A DNA stretch of 64,000 nt from Crocodylus rhombifer. Taxonomy: Eukaryota > Chordata > Crocodylia > Crocodylidae. The DNA lies in NCBI GenBank assembly GCA_038503035.1, contig JAVSML010019047.1, forward strand, positions 79,219 through 143,218, given 5' to 3'. The position numbers were made by a program, and so were the translations under genes. A model generated the notes under the pieces. The model ran no database searches. It saw only the letters and a list, made by a program, of their open reading frames with translations, and was not told the origin of the DNA. Positions 1-25,411 of this stretch are shown one piece after another. Within the stretch, counting starts at the first letter, position 1, and each line of letters opens with the position of its first letter.

Positions 1-429
1 ATGTTGGCGTCATCTCATCAAAAGCAGGACAGCTTTAGTCACATGATGCCTGCCTACCGGAGAAACAGTCACCGCTCTGCACATCCAAGCAGCAGTGTTA
101 CCATTTGTCATCAGGTTAGGTCTGAAGCGAGGCAGTCCGTCAGCCCATGTATCCGCGCAACAAGAGCTTTCCTGGCTTTAGCGCCTATCCATTTTATCAT
201 CTTGCAAAACTACCCGTGTATTCCATTATACCTCTGTGATTCCATTGTTGAACCATTATTTCTCCCTTGCAAAGCTGTGCATTTGATTGTTTTCTCCCTG
301 TGAAAAGCTGCCAAATATGATTTTACTGATTGTATGCCCCTGCCCTTCTCAGCACCTCGGTATTGTCCTGAGCGATACGCTCCTCTCAAGGTCTGCTTTG
401 GATTTGTGCCAGAGCCTTGACCCGGTATC
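1..429. other. Upstream flank, nothing recognised
   Basis: I recognise neither repeat nor exon here. The short frames on both strands show no similarity I know. A first exon of a divergent gene (SIRT3 by mammalian synteny) would be expected nearby but cannot be identified. Confidence 0.4.
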
Positions 430-13448
<13,019 letters not shown>

Positions 13449-13560
13449 AGGACCTTGCACTGCCTGAGGGAGTACCTTCTGCTGCTGAAGTGGCAGCACC
13501 CAGACCACTGACTCTGTACTGAATTATATTAAAAGTTGGGGGGAGGGTTGGGGAGGAGGG
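13449..13560 (+). terminator. PSMD13: PSMD13 3' UTR with proximal poly(A) signal
   Basis: After the TAG at 13446-13448 a short 3' UTR leads to an ATTAAA hexamer at 13528-13533, followed at once by a G/T-rich tract of the kind that aids cleavage. AATAAA hexamers at 14020-14025 and 14121-14126 could serve a longer transcript. Which is used cannot be told from the sequence. Confidence 0.6.
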
Positions 13561-16500
13561 AAAGAACTACTTTTTGATGCTTGTACAGAGGAGCAAGTGG
13601 CCTTTGCTGCGTAACCCTTTGCTTGGAGTCAGGAATTCCCTATATGTTAACACACTTAGAACTGACCATGGGAGCTCCCATCCTGCTGTCACCAAATGGG
13701 GAAAAGGGCTACATAATGGTTTTGTTGTCAGGTTTTTGTAGCCATTAACTGCCTCCTGCACAAGCTAAATGGGTAGCTGTCATAGCCCTCTAGTGGGGTG
13801 GTGAAAACTTCTCTACATAAATATTTTTATAGGGAGGTGCTACATACCACTGTCAGGCATTGCAGACATGGTGATTAGCTTCAGTAGAGCATGACTTCCC
13901 TGGAAGCCCATCCTTCCAACAGCATTACTGACACGATCTCCCTATTGTCCCTTCAGTTGGTAATGCCCCCTCAGTTGGTAGCAGAGGGAGCTGCTCATTC
14001 CATTGAAGGGTTTTCCAGGAATAAAATTGTTAACTTGGTGGATTTGTTTTTTATATCTTTTTGGGGGTTGTTCTTGTTACAAACACTTTATTCTGAAGTG
14101 TGGTGCAGCAATATTGCTGGAATAAACTCTACCTTGCCCTTCCTGTAGCTCCACTTGCACTTTTTTATGCTAACTCATGGGGTGAGCCATCTGTCTTGTG
14201 TAAAGTGGGAAGAGGGCAAAATACTTCTTAAAGCAAACCTATGGCCTTGCACAGAACAGCTGTAGCCTATAGATCAGCGTGCCTTAAAAATAAACAGAAA
14301 CAACAGTGAGAGTGCCAAGACCAGTGTTTAAGGCTCTTTGTTGGCAAGCTCTTACCAAGCCAGGGAGCTGCACTCTGAAGCAGTCTCAACCTTTACACAC
14401 AGTAAATTACTACCCAACTTGCAGAAGGAAGGGTGATGAATTCAAACACTGAATAATGGAACAGCTCACTTAATCCAGCTTTTAGCCTGTCTTTTAAACA
14501 ACTACTGTTTAAAAACATTTCAGTTCAGTTTGATTAAATCATTTTGCTGTGTTATCCCCATCATAGCGCTGGAGGCTTGTGCATCTAGTGACTGGTGGAT
14601 TCCTTTTGTGCAGCAGTAGGGTGACCTTTATACCTGGGCCCTGAACACTTCTTGTGAAAAAATACAACTGTTTTGCACTTACCCAGCCCCTCCCCAAAAA
14701 AGGGAGGTGCTCTTCAATACTGGAAGAATGAGCAATGATCCAACGGCAGGGAAGCAGGCTCAATAGCAAAGATAGGGCTGCTTCTTGCTTTCTTCTGTGA
14801 TGATGCAAGGTGATGGTGTTTTATATATAGATTGACTGTAGTAGTTCTTCAGTGACTGTTGTATAGGTGATACTCTATGAATGCGGGTGCCCTACTATAA
14901 CCCATCAGGTAGGTGACATCTACTTAAAAATACAGTAAACGATCAGATAAAGTTTTATCAGCCGTTGTGAACTGAGTATGCGCCATGCCCTGTGGTCTCT
15001 TGCCATCTGTTGTTCCTAGTCTTGGCACAGACTCATTCTGAAATCTTGACGCTGCTGCTCCCTAGTACTTACACTGGCCGTCTTGCCTTAAGAGTACATG
15101 GATGTTGTATTTGCCAAGACTGCTCCTGCCATTGCAGTCAGATTCCTCAAGGTGGCTAAGTCTTTGCTCTCCACACTCTCATGAGAAAGGGAGTCCTGTA
15201 GGGTTCACTAGAGCTGAAGTGTTTGTTTTGTGTTTCCCCCTTAGTTCAATGCACTAGGCTAATTGGTCTGAGAAAGCCCAATGCTAGCAATATAAGAGAA
15301 ATATACTTTACAAAAAAAAAAAAAATTGACCATTTGTTGCAATGAAGATCAGATGTACAGAAGACTGGCTTGATAGCTGTTTTAGACTACTCGAACTGCC
15401 CATGTGAAACAGTAAATGATCACTGATCATTCAGTGACTAGTTTTTTTCCAGCCACCATTATTACTTCAGTGAATTTCTTCACAAAGTTTTTTTTTTTCA
15501 TTTTAGCATGTTTCCTCTTTCTGCCTGATTCTCCAATGTGTTTAATTTTTTTGTGGGAGTGTCTCAATTCTTTGTTGTTTTGGAAAGTGAAAAGTTCCTG
15601 TGGTGTTTGTAAGTGGTAAGATTCATTTTCTCCTGCTATCGTGCAATTTGAGAATTTATCCAATTCATGCTTTGCTCTTTTTCCAGGTTAACATGGTGTA
15701 TACAGTGCTCTCACGCCCAAGAAACCCTGATTGCTTACTGCTACTTGTGATGACTTAACTCAGCAGGGGGGTTAACCCTTTTGCCCAGTCTGATCCCCTT
15801 GCCCAATCCAATCTGCAGCTCTGTTTTCTGCACCTGTGGTGTCTGTCCCTTCTCTGATCTGTTTTCATACACTGAAGCTGTCCTTGCCACTTCTGTCACT
15901 TGTGCTGTAGTTTGGCCACCTTTGACTTAATTCATGCGGAAGGTAAGGTAGATTTGCATCTCTCTGCTCTTTATTCATACAGGATAGAGTTAAAAGCGAC
16001 AGAAAAGAAAAAGATTTCAGAGTTGAGGCAGGGAGAGAGGACTTCTTTTAAAAAAAAAAGAAAAAAAAAGAAAAAGAGGTAGAGCCTCTATTTGGTTGCT
16101 TTCAGAGTCATTGCAAATTTAAAGAGCAGCTAGAACACAATCAAGCCAGGTTGTTTTACTTGGCCGTTTAGGTTTTAATGGCCGTAGTTCACAGTTTGAT
16201 GCTCTTCGCTGGCCTGAAAATTTTAACTTAAGGGGACCTTATGAAAGCTCTCTTAGTACAGATTTGAAATGTGTGAAATTTTGTGTATCCTGATCAGGAT
16301 TCCCTACCTCCTACAGGAGGCATTTCACTGGAGCAAATTAGTGAGGTTCTGCCTAATATAAATTGTGTCCTATTGGTCTTAATTTTATGAGCTCTTTTCA
16401 GACCATTCTAGAAGGCTCCAAATGTACAAGATGTGTAAAATAGTGGGGATGACAGAAACATCTTGCTTAAAGAACATGAAACACGCACCCTAGTCACTGT

Positions 16501-16699
16501 CTTCAATAAGAGGATACTGCTGCTGTCCTCCCTGTAGTGGTAATCAGTGGTTCCCAGTCAGGACCAAGGCCTTTTCTTCTGGGCTTTATACAAGTCAGTC
16601 CTTTCCCAAACAAATCCCCAGTTCTACAGGAAAAAAAAGTCCAGGCTATGGTGTGGTTTTTTTCATAATGCTTTAATTATAAAACACTTAAGGAGCAGC
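13561..16699. other. Intergenic sequence downstream of PSMD13
   Basis: I see no gene here. It contains alternative poly(A) hexamers at 14020 and 14121, an A-rich simple repeat at about 16050-16076, and A or T runs near 15311 and 15488. The short frames lack any family signature. Confidence 0.45.
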
Positions 16700-17012
16700 T
16701 TCCTGTGAAAGGATCTGTTCAATTGTCTTCATTCCCATCCTTTGGCTCTGGGCTGGGAAAAGGTTCCTTCTCCCTGTCCTTCACTCATTCTGGTGGGCTC
16801 TGTAGTCCTGAATGTGTGCTAGAACCCAGCCTGATGGAATCAGGAAGACTGAGAACATCACAATCAATCCAATGGCTTGATCCTGGCAAAGGGGGAGAAA
16901 CCAGAGGGTCAGCAGGGTTTTCAGTGGCCTTCCCTGTGGAATGGAGCTGGACAGTGATGTGACACTTTCCCACCAGAATTTAGGGTGTAACCTGTAATTA
17001 GCTTAAGTAAAT

Positions 17013-18014
17013 GGTTCCTGTTGGCCCACTTGGTAGTGGATGGGTCATTTTCGACCTGGAGGGATGTGGGCAGTGGGGTTCCACAGGGCTCAGTCCTCGG
17101 GCCCACACTGTTCAACATCTTCATCAGTGACTTGGACGAGGGGGTAAAAAGCACCCTGTTCAAATTTGCTGATGACACTAAGATGTGGGGGGATGTGGGC
17201 ATGCTAGAAGGGAGGAATAGGCTGCAATCGGACCTAGACAGGTTACAGGGGTGGGCAGATGAGAATAGGGTGGGACTCAACACCAGCAAGTGTGAAGTGA
17301 TGCACTGGGGGAGGAACAACCAGCACCATACCTACAAGCTGCGGAACTCCATTCTTGTCAGAGGCGGAAAAGGATCTTGGAGTCGTCATTGACTCCAAGA
17401 TGAACATGGGCCGGCAGTGTGGGGATGCAGTCAGGAAGGCCGACCGCACCTTGTCACGCATTCACAGATGCATCTCGAGCAGGTCCAAGGAGGTGATCCT
17501 CACCCTCTATGCGGCACTGGTCAGGCTGCAACTGGAGTACTGAGTCCAGTTCTGGGCGCCACACTTCAAGAGGGATGTGGACAACATGGAGAGGGTCCAG
17601 AGGAGGGCCACTCGTATGATCAGGGGGCAGCAGGGCAGGCCCTACAAGGAGAGGCTACAGGACCTGAACCTGTTCAGCCTCCACAAGAGAAGGCTGAGGG
17701 GGATCTAGTGGCCTGTTACAAACTATTCGGGACCAGCAGGCACTGGGGAAGTCCCTGTTCCCCTGAGCACTACCAGGAGTGACCAGGAATAACGGTCACA
17801 AGGTGACAGAGGGTAGGTTTAGGCTAGATATCAGGAGGCGCTACTTCACGGTCAGGGCAGCTAGGGTCTGGAACTTCCAAGAGAAGTGGTGCAGGCTCCT
17901 ACCCTGGGGGTCTTTAAGAGGAGGTTAGATGAACACCTTGCTGGGGTCGTTTGAACCAAGTACTCTTTCCTGCTGTGGCAGGGGGTCGGACTAGATGATC
18001 TAGTCACGGTTCAG
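17013..18014 (+). mobile_element. CR1 LINE, 5'-truncated, ORF2 RT to 3' end
   Basis: Sense CR1. Translation of 17021-17392 reads the RT palm (SGVPQGSVLGP and FADDTKMWG, catalytic Asp pair present). It continues in shifted frames to the thumb (17355-17543) and the C-terminal arginine-rich segment near 17600-17700, then to the 3' UTR (CTTGCTGGGGTCG at about 17938, GGGGGTCGGACTAGATGATC). Frame breaks near 17350 and an in-frame TGA at about 17541 kill it. Its 3' edge coincides with the start of the duplicated block at 18015, and no usual CR1 octamer tail is seen. Confidence 0.85.
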
Positions 18015-18580
18015 TCCTACCAACGTTTTGTGGAGTTTTGACACATGAGCATTAACCAAGCTTCCCTTTTCAAAAAGCTTTTAATAAGTTTTTTCTTACT
18101 TAACCATCATAAAATAACGCCTGGTTTTGAGGCACTCCAGCCATAACGTAACTTTACAATGGCCACTGGCAAACCTTTCTAGGAGATGTGGCCCTGGTGA
18201 TAAAAAGTGTGTGCAGAGTTCTGCAAATAGGGCCTTCCACACCGCAAGAGAATTGTGCCTGTCTGTCTATAGGTGTGTGTTGTATTAATGTTCTATTTTT
18301 AAAAATTAATTAAATGAAACCTCAAGCTTGTCAATTAGTCAGTGTGGTGTGGTGCACATCTTGTGCTGACAGACTCTCTGTAAGTGATTGATTTGGAAGA
18401 AAGATTGAGTTATACTTTCTCAAAATTAAAGTGCCAACATTCAGGGCACACAATACTAGAACAAGGTGTAGGCAACATTCTGCCCTGGAAGGAGGAAGAA
18501 CTAAAACAGTGCTTCTTAGCTAAGGTGCTGCAAGACTTTTAAGAGTGCAGCAGGTTGCTGCTCAATATTTGCACTGTGCA
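18015..18580 (+). repeat. Duplicated block, copy 2
   Basis: This 566-bp direct copy of 12286-12853 has about 11 substitutions plus one 2-bp gap near 18050. It abuts the CR1 3' end on its left. On its right it stops inside the hAT repeat: only the first 74 bp (18507-18580) of the element present whole at 12780-13045 are here. The block was therefore copied from the intron after that hAT insertion. Confidence 0.9.
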
Positions 18581-21499
18581 AATCATCTCACTTTAGTTGG
18601 TATCTATTTTGGGACAATGTGGTTCCTAAACAGCTGTTTTGAACAATAGGATCTTTCCCAACTAGAGTGGAGCTGAGAGCTGTTTTAGTTTCCAGCTTGG
18701 TTTGTTCGTGGACTGCAAAGAAAGTCAAGGCTGAGAAACCAACCTTGCATGGGCGGAGATTGTTTCTAGTGCCTTGGAAATGTTATTTGCCAGAAGACAT
18801 ATTCCCAGTCTTCCGGAGTTGTGAAAGTGGTATCCCTGCTCCTGCCATCCAACCTGCTTTTAAGATTCAGCCAGAAATCTCAGGACCTGGCAATAACTCA
18901 TTCCTGAAAGGCACAGTGCAGTCAGGCTGACTTTCAAGTGACCTTGCAGTGCTGAAAGCACTGGAAATGTCTGGAACACATTTCTATGTAGTAACAAATG
19001 ATTTACAGCTTGCATTTATTCTAGGTACAGTTGCAGTCTGATGAGAACTGTGCTGCCACAAGAACTAAGAAGCATTAATGGTGTACAAAAACTCAAACTG
19101 ATGTCTGAGACCTTTTTTTAAATATTTTGCTTAGGCCTTGCTCTGGCAAAGCTTCTGTTGACTTCAACTGAGACTCCTGAGTCAAGAATGAAGAACTGAG
19201 TATAAATTAAGTTTGGCTTGCCAGGCTTGACATTCTTTGTCTTGAATTTATCCTGCATACTTGGGAAAGCAGGAGTACAGCAGCCCAAAGATTCCTTTCT
19301 TGTAGCAAATACTTGTGCCAATAAGGAAGGTCACACTTCAGAGGCTTAACTAGAATCAAAGTCTGTTTGGAAAGGATCTGTTCATAACTCAAACTAAATT
19401 GACAAGCCTTTTAAGTAAAGGTAACAGCAATATAGCCAGTTACGAAAGGCCCTAATTCACTCTACCTTGGGCTCAGGGCTAGAACTTGCTGTAGAATTGC
19501 AGTATGACCCCCTTATTCTGCCATACTCCAGATGAGACCCTGTCTTCACTCTATACTCATTTAAAAACAAAAATAAAATCTTTATTGTGAGTGGCACATT
19601 GCGATAGAAGTGACTTTGTTCCTCTGAGCATGGTGCTGCAGGCAGAGTAAATTGAGCTGTAGATGACTGATCCTGTTTCCTGGTACACGTAACAGATAGC
19701 AGTGACAATGGAGACTGCCTTCACTAGTGTTACAGGTTAGTCTTAACGCAGTAAATGCCAAGAATCTCTTCAGCAGTATGAAAAGTAGATTTTGTTTCTG
19801 GTCATGCATTTGCATATTTGCATCGTAATCCTGCAGCAAGCTTCAAGGAGGCACCTATGCAGAGCCCCTGCAGGCTTCAGTGTCACATACAGAATTCACT
19901 GTAGCATCAGGGGTTTTTATTTGGGGTCTCCGTGACCTTGACTGTGCAAAGCGATTCACAGAGTGGGCAGCTACCTCTATGGGAAGGAGTGTTTACTCTC
20001 AAAATCAGGCACTCTGTTCTTAATCTGTAATTCACAGATATGAGAGAAACCCAAGTCACGCAGTTCAGATCCAGGTTTCTTTCTCCCCAGTGTGATGTGG
20101 ATTTGGAATCGGATTTGGTTTGGCTTATTTTAGATCCAGCCCAGCTTTAAGGTTCACCTCCAAACTTCAATGGTAATGGGCCAGGGCCAGGAAAAAAAGA
20201 GGGCCTTTTCTGTCGTTTTACTTTGAACAGAAAAAAGAAAAACACATGAAAAAAAATTTTCTGGAGTCAAATCGGCCAACCTCTGTCAAATAGCAGTGCA
20301 CCCCTCTTGATGTTGGTGGAATCACTGAAAGCTGGAACTATTGAGGAAAACATTTGCAGTTTTTAAGCAACTTGTTTCTTTCTTTAAATTCAACTTACAT
20401 ATTTTGTTTTTTCTTTATAGTTTCACTCCCAAATGAGGAGTGCATTTGATTTCAGGTAACTGAAAAACAGAAGGAGTCGGGGCTTCCCAGCCCAGGAAAC
20501 ACTTCCTTGAATTTCTGTTTCTTACGTGTCAGCTTTTAAACTTTGTCCTACAATATTTCATTTTTTGTTTCCATCAATACCGCTATTTTTTTGCTGCCAC
20601 CCACAGAGTCTGCCTGCCGTTTTGACAGGAATATGACCCAGGGATGTCCCCAGCTACACTTCTAACTGGTGTCTAAGCTTAAAACTATAAACTGCCTGAT
20701 TGACAAGCACAGGTCACCACTCTTCCCGAAAACAAAAGGTTACTTACAGCTGGAGTGAGTATTTCCTCTGGTGGGTGAGACTTATAGGTCCCTCTGGGAA
20801 CAATCTGATTCCTCGTTGTTGCACGGAGCAACCTGAAGGCACGCTGAAACCCCAACATGGTCAGTCCTCCTCCTCTGCTCCCTTCCAAACCCAGGCTCTG
20901 CACCCTCTGCAGGGAGTGGCTCTAGTTCCAGACTCAGAGCTGTGAGGTTGCAGCTGTTTGTGTCAAAAGCTCCTCCTACAATGGCGGTTGAAGGTCTGAA
21001 AGTTTTTTGCTCTGGTGTCAGATGTCAGAGCGATAAACAAGTTCAGTGCCTTATGCCTGCTGAATTAATTTAGCACTACTTGGCTCTGATTGGCTGGGGA
21101 AATTGCTTGGTTACAACCCGTGATCAGAGCAAAGGGCTACTTATGGTTTCCTAAACTCAGTGCATAGGGGCTTGTGGTTGAAAGCATCTAGAGTTGCTTC
21201 CTTCTGGATTTTCCTGTGTCAGTCAGTTGTGCAACACTGTTAGGCTCAAGTAAACTGCTGCTTGTAAAAGTTCATGCATCTCTGGTTCACTTAGTCTATA
21301 AAGTGCAAATCTGCTGTCCCCTTTCAGCTGTAAGGCAGGGTAAAGGCCATGAGAAGGAACTGATTCAAGTACAGCGGAGCAGACCTTTTAAAGGTAACCA
21401 CATAAAGAGCAGAGAGCTATTTTATCTCTACAGAAATAGGGTGAACCTTTTATATGAGTGTTAGATAACTAACTGGGGTTTCAGAGGGAAGGGAATATA
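18581..21499. other. Intergenic stretch, nothing recognised
   Basis: No gene, tRNA or clear repeat is visible. The frames at 18667-18930 and 20700-20945 lack a recognisable product and splice context. The segment is moderately A/T-rich. Confidence 0.4.
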
Positions 21500-21665
21500 G
21501 TTGAATGATTAAAATGGGGAGAATAGAACTCAAGGCATTTGATTTCTATTACTTCCTTCCATTGGTGCTTTATGTGACTGGATCACTTAAACTTTCTGAG
21601 ACAGTTTCCCTCTTTGTGAAAGGGGGATAAAAATGCCTGTTTTGAAATGATGTTGCAGAACTTAT
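21500..21665 (+). mobile_element. MIR-like (CORE) SINE relic
   Basis: The run 'GTGACTGGATCACTTAAACTTTCTGAGACAG..TTCCCTCTTTGTGAAAGGGGGATAAAAATG' (21574-21635) follows the mammalian-wide MIR consensus order: the 'tgacc..tcacttaacct..ctgagcctcagtttcc' part, then 'atctgtaaaatggggataataat'. It is strongly diverged, as expected of an old amniote SINE. Confidence 0.6.
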
Positions 21666-21950
21666 CCAAAATCCATTCTGTATCTTGAAATTCTCATACG
21701 AAAGATGCTGGAGAAGAGCCAGATATTAGTATAGGCTTCTGATGGGAAGAACTGATAGAAATGTGACTTGATCAAACAGGCCCATGGGTGGAATGGTTGG
21801 TGTGGACGACGTGAGGCACAGCCTTTTTTGGTGTAAATTACTCTGCTCCAAGGTAAAGCTACTTGAGTGTAAATTACACTGGATTTGCATACCTATTTCA
21901 AATCGCAGAGTAGTCCTTTCCTCAATGCAGACTGGCTCCCCCATCTCCTA

Positions 21951-22257
21951 GGACATCTTTACATGTGTCCTGGGGATGGGGGTGGAGGAGTGCTTTAATT
22001 AGAGTGGATTCGAGAGCTGCTCTAATTAAAGCACCTGCAGCATCTTGTGTATTCAGCATCCCATGCTTCAAAATGGCAGCAAGGGCACTTCAACTAAAGC
22101 TCGCTTGACGAGCTTTAGTTAAAGCACCCCCACTGACATTTTGAAACACGGGAGCGCTGAATACATGAGGCAAAGGCTGCTGGAGTATGCCAATTAGCAT
22201 GTTTCAGCAGACTTGATTAATAGAGTTGGCTCCAACGGGCTGTATTTACAGGCACCC
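21951..22257. mobile_element. Palindromic MITE with CTA target duplication
   Basis: The ends GGACATCTTTACATG and the complement of TATTTACAGGCACCC are imperfect inverted repeats. CTA stands directly outside both (21948-21950 and 22258-22260). The interior is a long palindrome: 'GCTTTAATTAGAG..CTCTAATTAAAGC', then 'CTAAAGCTCG..CGAGCTTTAG' at about 22098-22119. It belongs to the same family as 11941-12280 and 28087-28417. Confidence 0.7.
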
Positions 22258-22755
22258 CTAGTGGTTAGGCGCACCAACTTTGGGCAGTCAGTGGGAGAGT
22301 TGATAGGCTGTTAGGCCCTTACTATGGAGTAAAATCTGGGGTAGATTAATCTGTAGCAATTGTGTCACTTGTCCCTACAGGCAGCAGGGCGTGCAGACAA
22401 ACCCCTGTGGAACAATCACATCATGCGGGGATGCGTCTGAAACATTACTGCTGTGAGCATTTCAGTGGGTACAAGCTGATCAAGCACTTGTTTGAGTCTG
22501 TGCATTTGGGATGGGAGAGTGGATCCAGGGGAATCGGTGTCCCCCTGCAGCACCTCTTTAGAGCTTAATGAATCCATTCTTCTCCCCTTGCTGGTGCTAC
22601 TAGGCACCATAGAGCAGGAGCAGTTGAAGCTGCCAGTCAGGGAGTGGCTAATCCTCTCTTCCTTTTATGGCACAACCGGAAGATAGTCATGTTGCAGCTT
22701 CACAGAGTGACACAATGATCTCTGAGATGGTACTATGCTACAGTGTGCACTGTAG

Positions 22756-23330
22756 TGATGCATAAAGCGGTTCGTTTCTCTGGAGGCCCACAAAAATCAC
22801 AGACACACATACATTAAACGGCACAAAGGTGGCATTTGTTTGCAAACAAAGGTCAGAGCAGAGTCAGGTACTCAGATTACTCTGACCCCGCACTGGTATT
22901 CGCAGGCGAAATTTATCTTCTCTCTCCTGGGCACGTGTGCAGAAACAGGAACTCTTACAGCTTACTTCCGTTTCATACAAGCATACATGTAAGTTACATT
23001 ACTACATACATTGCATGTATAGTATAATTAACTACTTAAGTATGCAGGGCGGAGAAGTAAATATGCATCAGCTAATTAAGCATGCTCAGAAACTACAACA
23101 GGTCACCAAAAGTTTACTTCCCCCCCCGCCCCTTTCAAGGACACAGATAATTGAATTTTGGCTCCTGCAATCCGCATGAGAAAGACTTAAGGCAGGTGAG
23201 GGGGAGAAACTGCAATTAGCATAAGGAAGGCTGTAGCAAGGCTGGGAAAGAAAAAGTCCTTGGCAGTATTTCTTTCTTATCAGGTGCAAGATGCAAGCTG
23301 TGCATTTCTAACAATATTCTATTTCTAACA
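22756..23330 (-). mobile_element. Solo LTR candidate of an endogenous retrovirus
   Basis: A 575-bp block begins TG and ends CA and is flanked by a perfect 4-bp repeat GTAG (22752-22755 and 23331-23334), as gammaretrovirus-like (ERV1) LTRs often are. No internal region, primer-binding site or polypurine tract adjoins it, so it would be a solo LTR left by recombination. The - orientation is favoured because that strand reads in a more LTR-like order, but orientation is uncertain. There is no second copy in the window to confirm it. Confidence 0.5.
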
Positions 23331-23334
23331 GTAG

Positions 23335-24131
23335 CAAGCAACAGCTGCTGGGCTCCGGTTTAGTTTCCATTCATGTGGCCAGTGAAGAAGGCTTAGATTT
23401 CTGCCAAACCCCAGTTGCAACGACCAGCTCCAAGTAATGGCCAGGGCTTTGGAAACTGGAACCCCCTTCCTTTTCTTCATGCCCTGCTGCAGGCCAGCAC
23501 TCCTTGTTGCAGCTTTCTGTGCTGGTGCCAAGGGAGCTGCAGCTCCACCCTTCCTCTCATTCCAGGGCTGAATGTCCCTCCCCCCTGCCCTGACCTTGCC
23601 AGTCACGCTCTCTCTTTGTACAGAGGCAGGGGCTTTCAGAACTGGAGTTGAATAAGCAATGACTAGTCAGAAATCCAAAGTCCAGGGCTGCCCTGCATGC
23701 TCCTGCTAGCTTACTCTGGATTTCCTGTCCCTTTTGCTGTCTCATTTTTAAGTAGGGAGCTTTGCCATGTTGCAAGTACTAGCCTGGCAGTTTGGGAGAA
23801 GGCTGATCCTTGCAGAAATGGCAGAGGGCTGAGACCATGGCAGTCTAAGTGTCTCTCCAAACTGCTCTGCTAATGTGCCTTGAGGTGAGCTGTCTGGACC
23901 GTGTGCTGGGCTGAGGGGATCATCCTGTTTTTGGCCCTGCTGAATCCTCCAGAGACTGCCAAGTGGGGGCTGGGGGACAATGAGGGCAAGCTGTGCTAGG
24001 TAATGGTGGACATCTGTCCACTAGGAACCAAATTGAGGTCATTTACTTATTCCTTTTGTCCAAGACAATAGTGGATGGCACCTACTGTTGGCCATCAGTG
24101 ATGCGGGTTCATTTGGGTCAGTAGCCTAAAG
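23335..24131. other. Intergenic, nothing recognised
   Basis: GC-moderate sequence with no exon or element that I can name. Confidence 0.35.
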
Positions 24132-24348
24132 CAGTGATTCTCGGCCAGGGTGTTGCACAAGATAAACCCAGAGATTTCAAAAAGGAATCCATAGTGTCAA
24201 AAATATTCTGATTTGTGAGCTTTATGAGCTCTTTGTAACAGAAGAATTGCTCTATTTTTTTTTTTTTTTTGTAGTAAAAAGAGAGGGAAAACTAAGGGCT
24301 GGCATTTTATGAGGGGTGCCTCGACTCTAAAAAGGTTGAGAACCACTA
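24132..24348. mobile_element. hAT-type repeat
   Basis: It opens CAGTGATTCTCGGCC and closes GGTTGAGAACCACTA, which are inverted copies. Flanking 8-mers GCCTAAAG (24124-24131) and GCCTGGAG (24349-24356) match at 6 of 8. The interior matches 12857-13030 (ACAAGATAAACC.AGAG) and contains an 18-T run. Confidence 0.75.
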
Positions 24349-24356
24349 GCCTGGAG

Positions 24357-25020
24357 GTTTCCCTCAGTTTTCCTGAATGCTCACAGTAAGCTGGAGCAGG
24401 ATAACCCCTGCTTATAGCAATGGTTGCTGGGAGCGATTTTATATGCTCATTTCCTGCATTTATATTTTGGGAATCTTGCATGTCGCACTCTTGAAAAATG
24501 TGTAAGCAGGCCATTGCCAACTGCCAGTAACATAACTGAGGGGGGGACAACTGAGGCAGCAGCCCCAGGAGCCGTCTTTGTTGCAGGGGGAAGGGCAAGC
24601 AATGCAAAAGCAGCCATTGCTGCGGTGGCGGCACAGTTCACATGGAAAGAGCTGGCACAACCCTGGGCACTAAGAGGCTGCCTTGGGCACAGAGCTGTGC
24701 TGCTAGGCCTCTGTCACCTGCCTAGGGTCCAGTGACCTCCCTTGGAAACCCCTCACCAGTGGGATTTCAGACAGGACCTGAGCTTCAATTTCTGATCTTT
24801 GCTTAGCCTGTTTAACCAGGCAGCAGTAGAGAAGCCAAAGCCAACTTCAGCCTGCTCCAACTTGCCTGCAGTCTTTATTAGGATCTAGTATTTTTTTATC
24901 AAAGTGCAGTTCTGGTGATTTTTTTGTGAAAAGAATTTGAATTTGACAAGCTTTTCAATTTTTTAATGAAAAATGCTCAATCCAATATTAAAAAGCTGCC
25001 ATTTAATTTCATAGGGCTGT

Positions 25021-25051
<31 letters not shown>

Positions 25052-25411
25052 TTGTTTGAAAACCAAAGCCCAGGCAACTTTCAATTTGAAATGAGATGAA
25101 AGCATTCACTTAAAATATTTATTTGAAAGATCAAAATGTTTTGTTGGATTCTTAATGAAATTGTTTTGTTTAATATTTTTTCACTCAAAACAGGACTTTT
25201 TGATCAAATACATAAATAGATAGTTTGATGTAAGCTTTTAAGCTATTGTTTTGTTGAAACAGAAGTTGTTTGGTTCCCTCTGTAGGTGAAGTGGGAGAAT
25301 GGAGAGTTTGTTTGTATCTGCAAATAGGTCTAATTTGCTGAGAGCCCAGGAGTCCCATACAGGAACTCTTGGAGCCCTTTTAAAAAGGGAATGTATCACA
25401 AATATAAATCA
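24357..25411. other. Intergenic with long A tract
   Basis: About 24510-24740 is GC-rich and looks like the interior of an old hAT-type repeat ('ACATAACTGAGGGGGGGACA'). A run of about 26-30 A lies at 25025-25051. It is otherwise A/T-rich with no gene. Confidence 0.4.
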
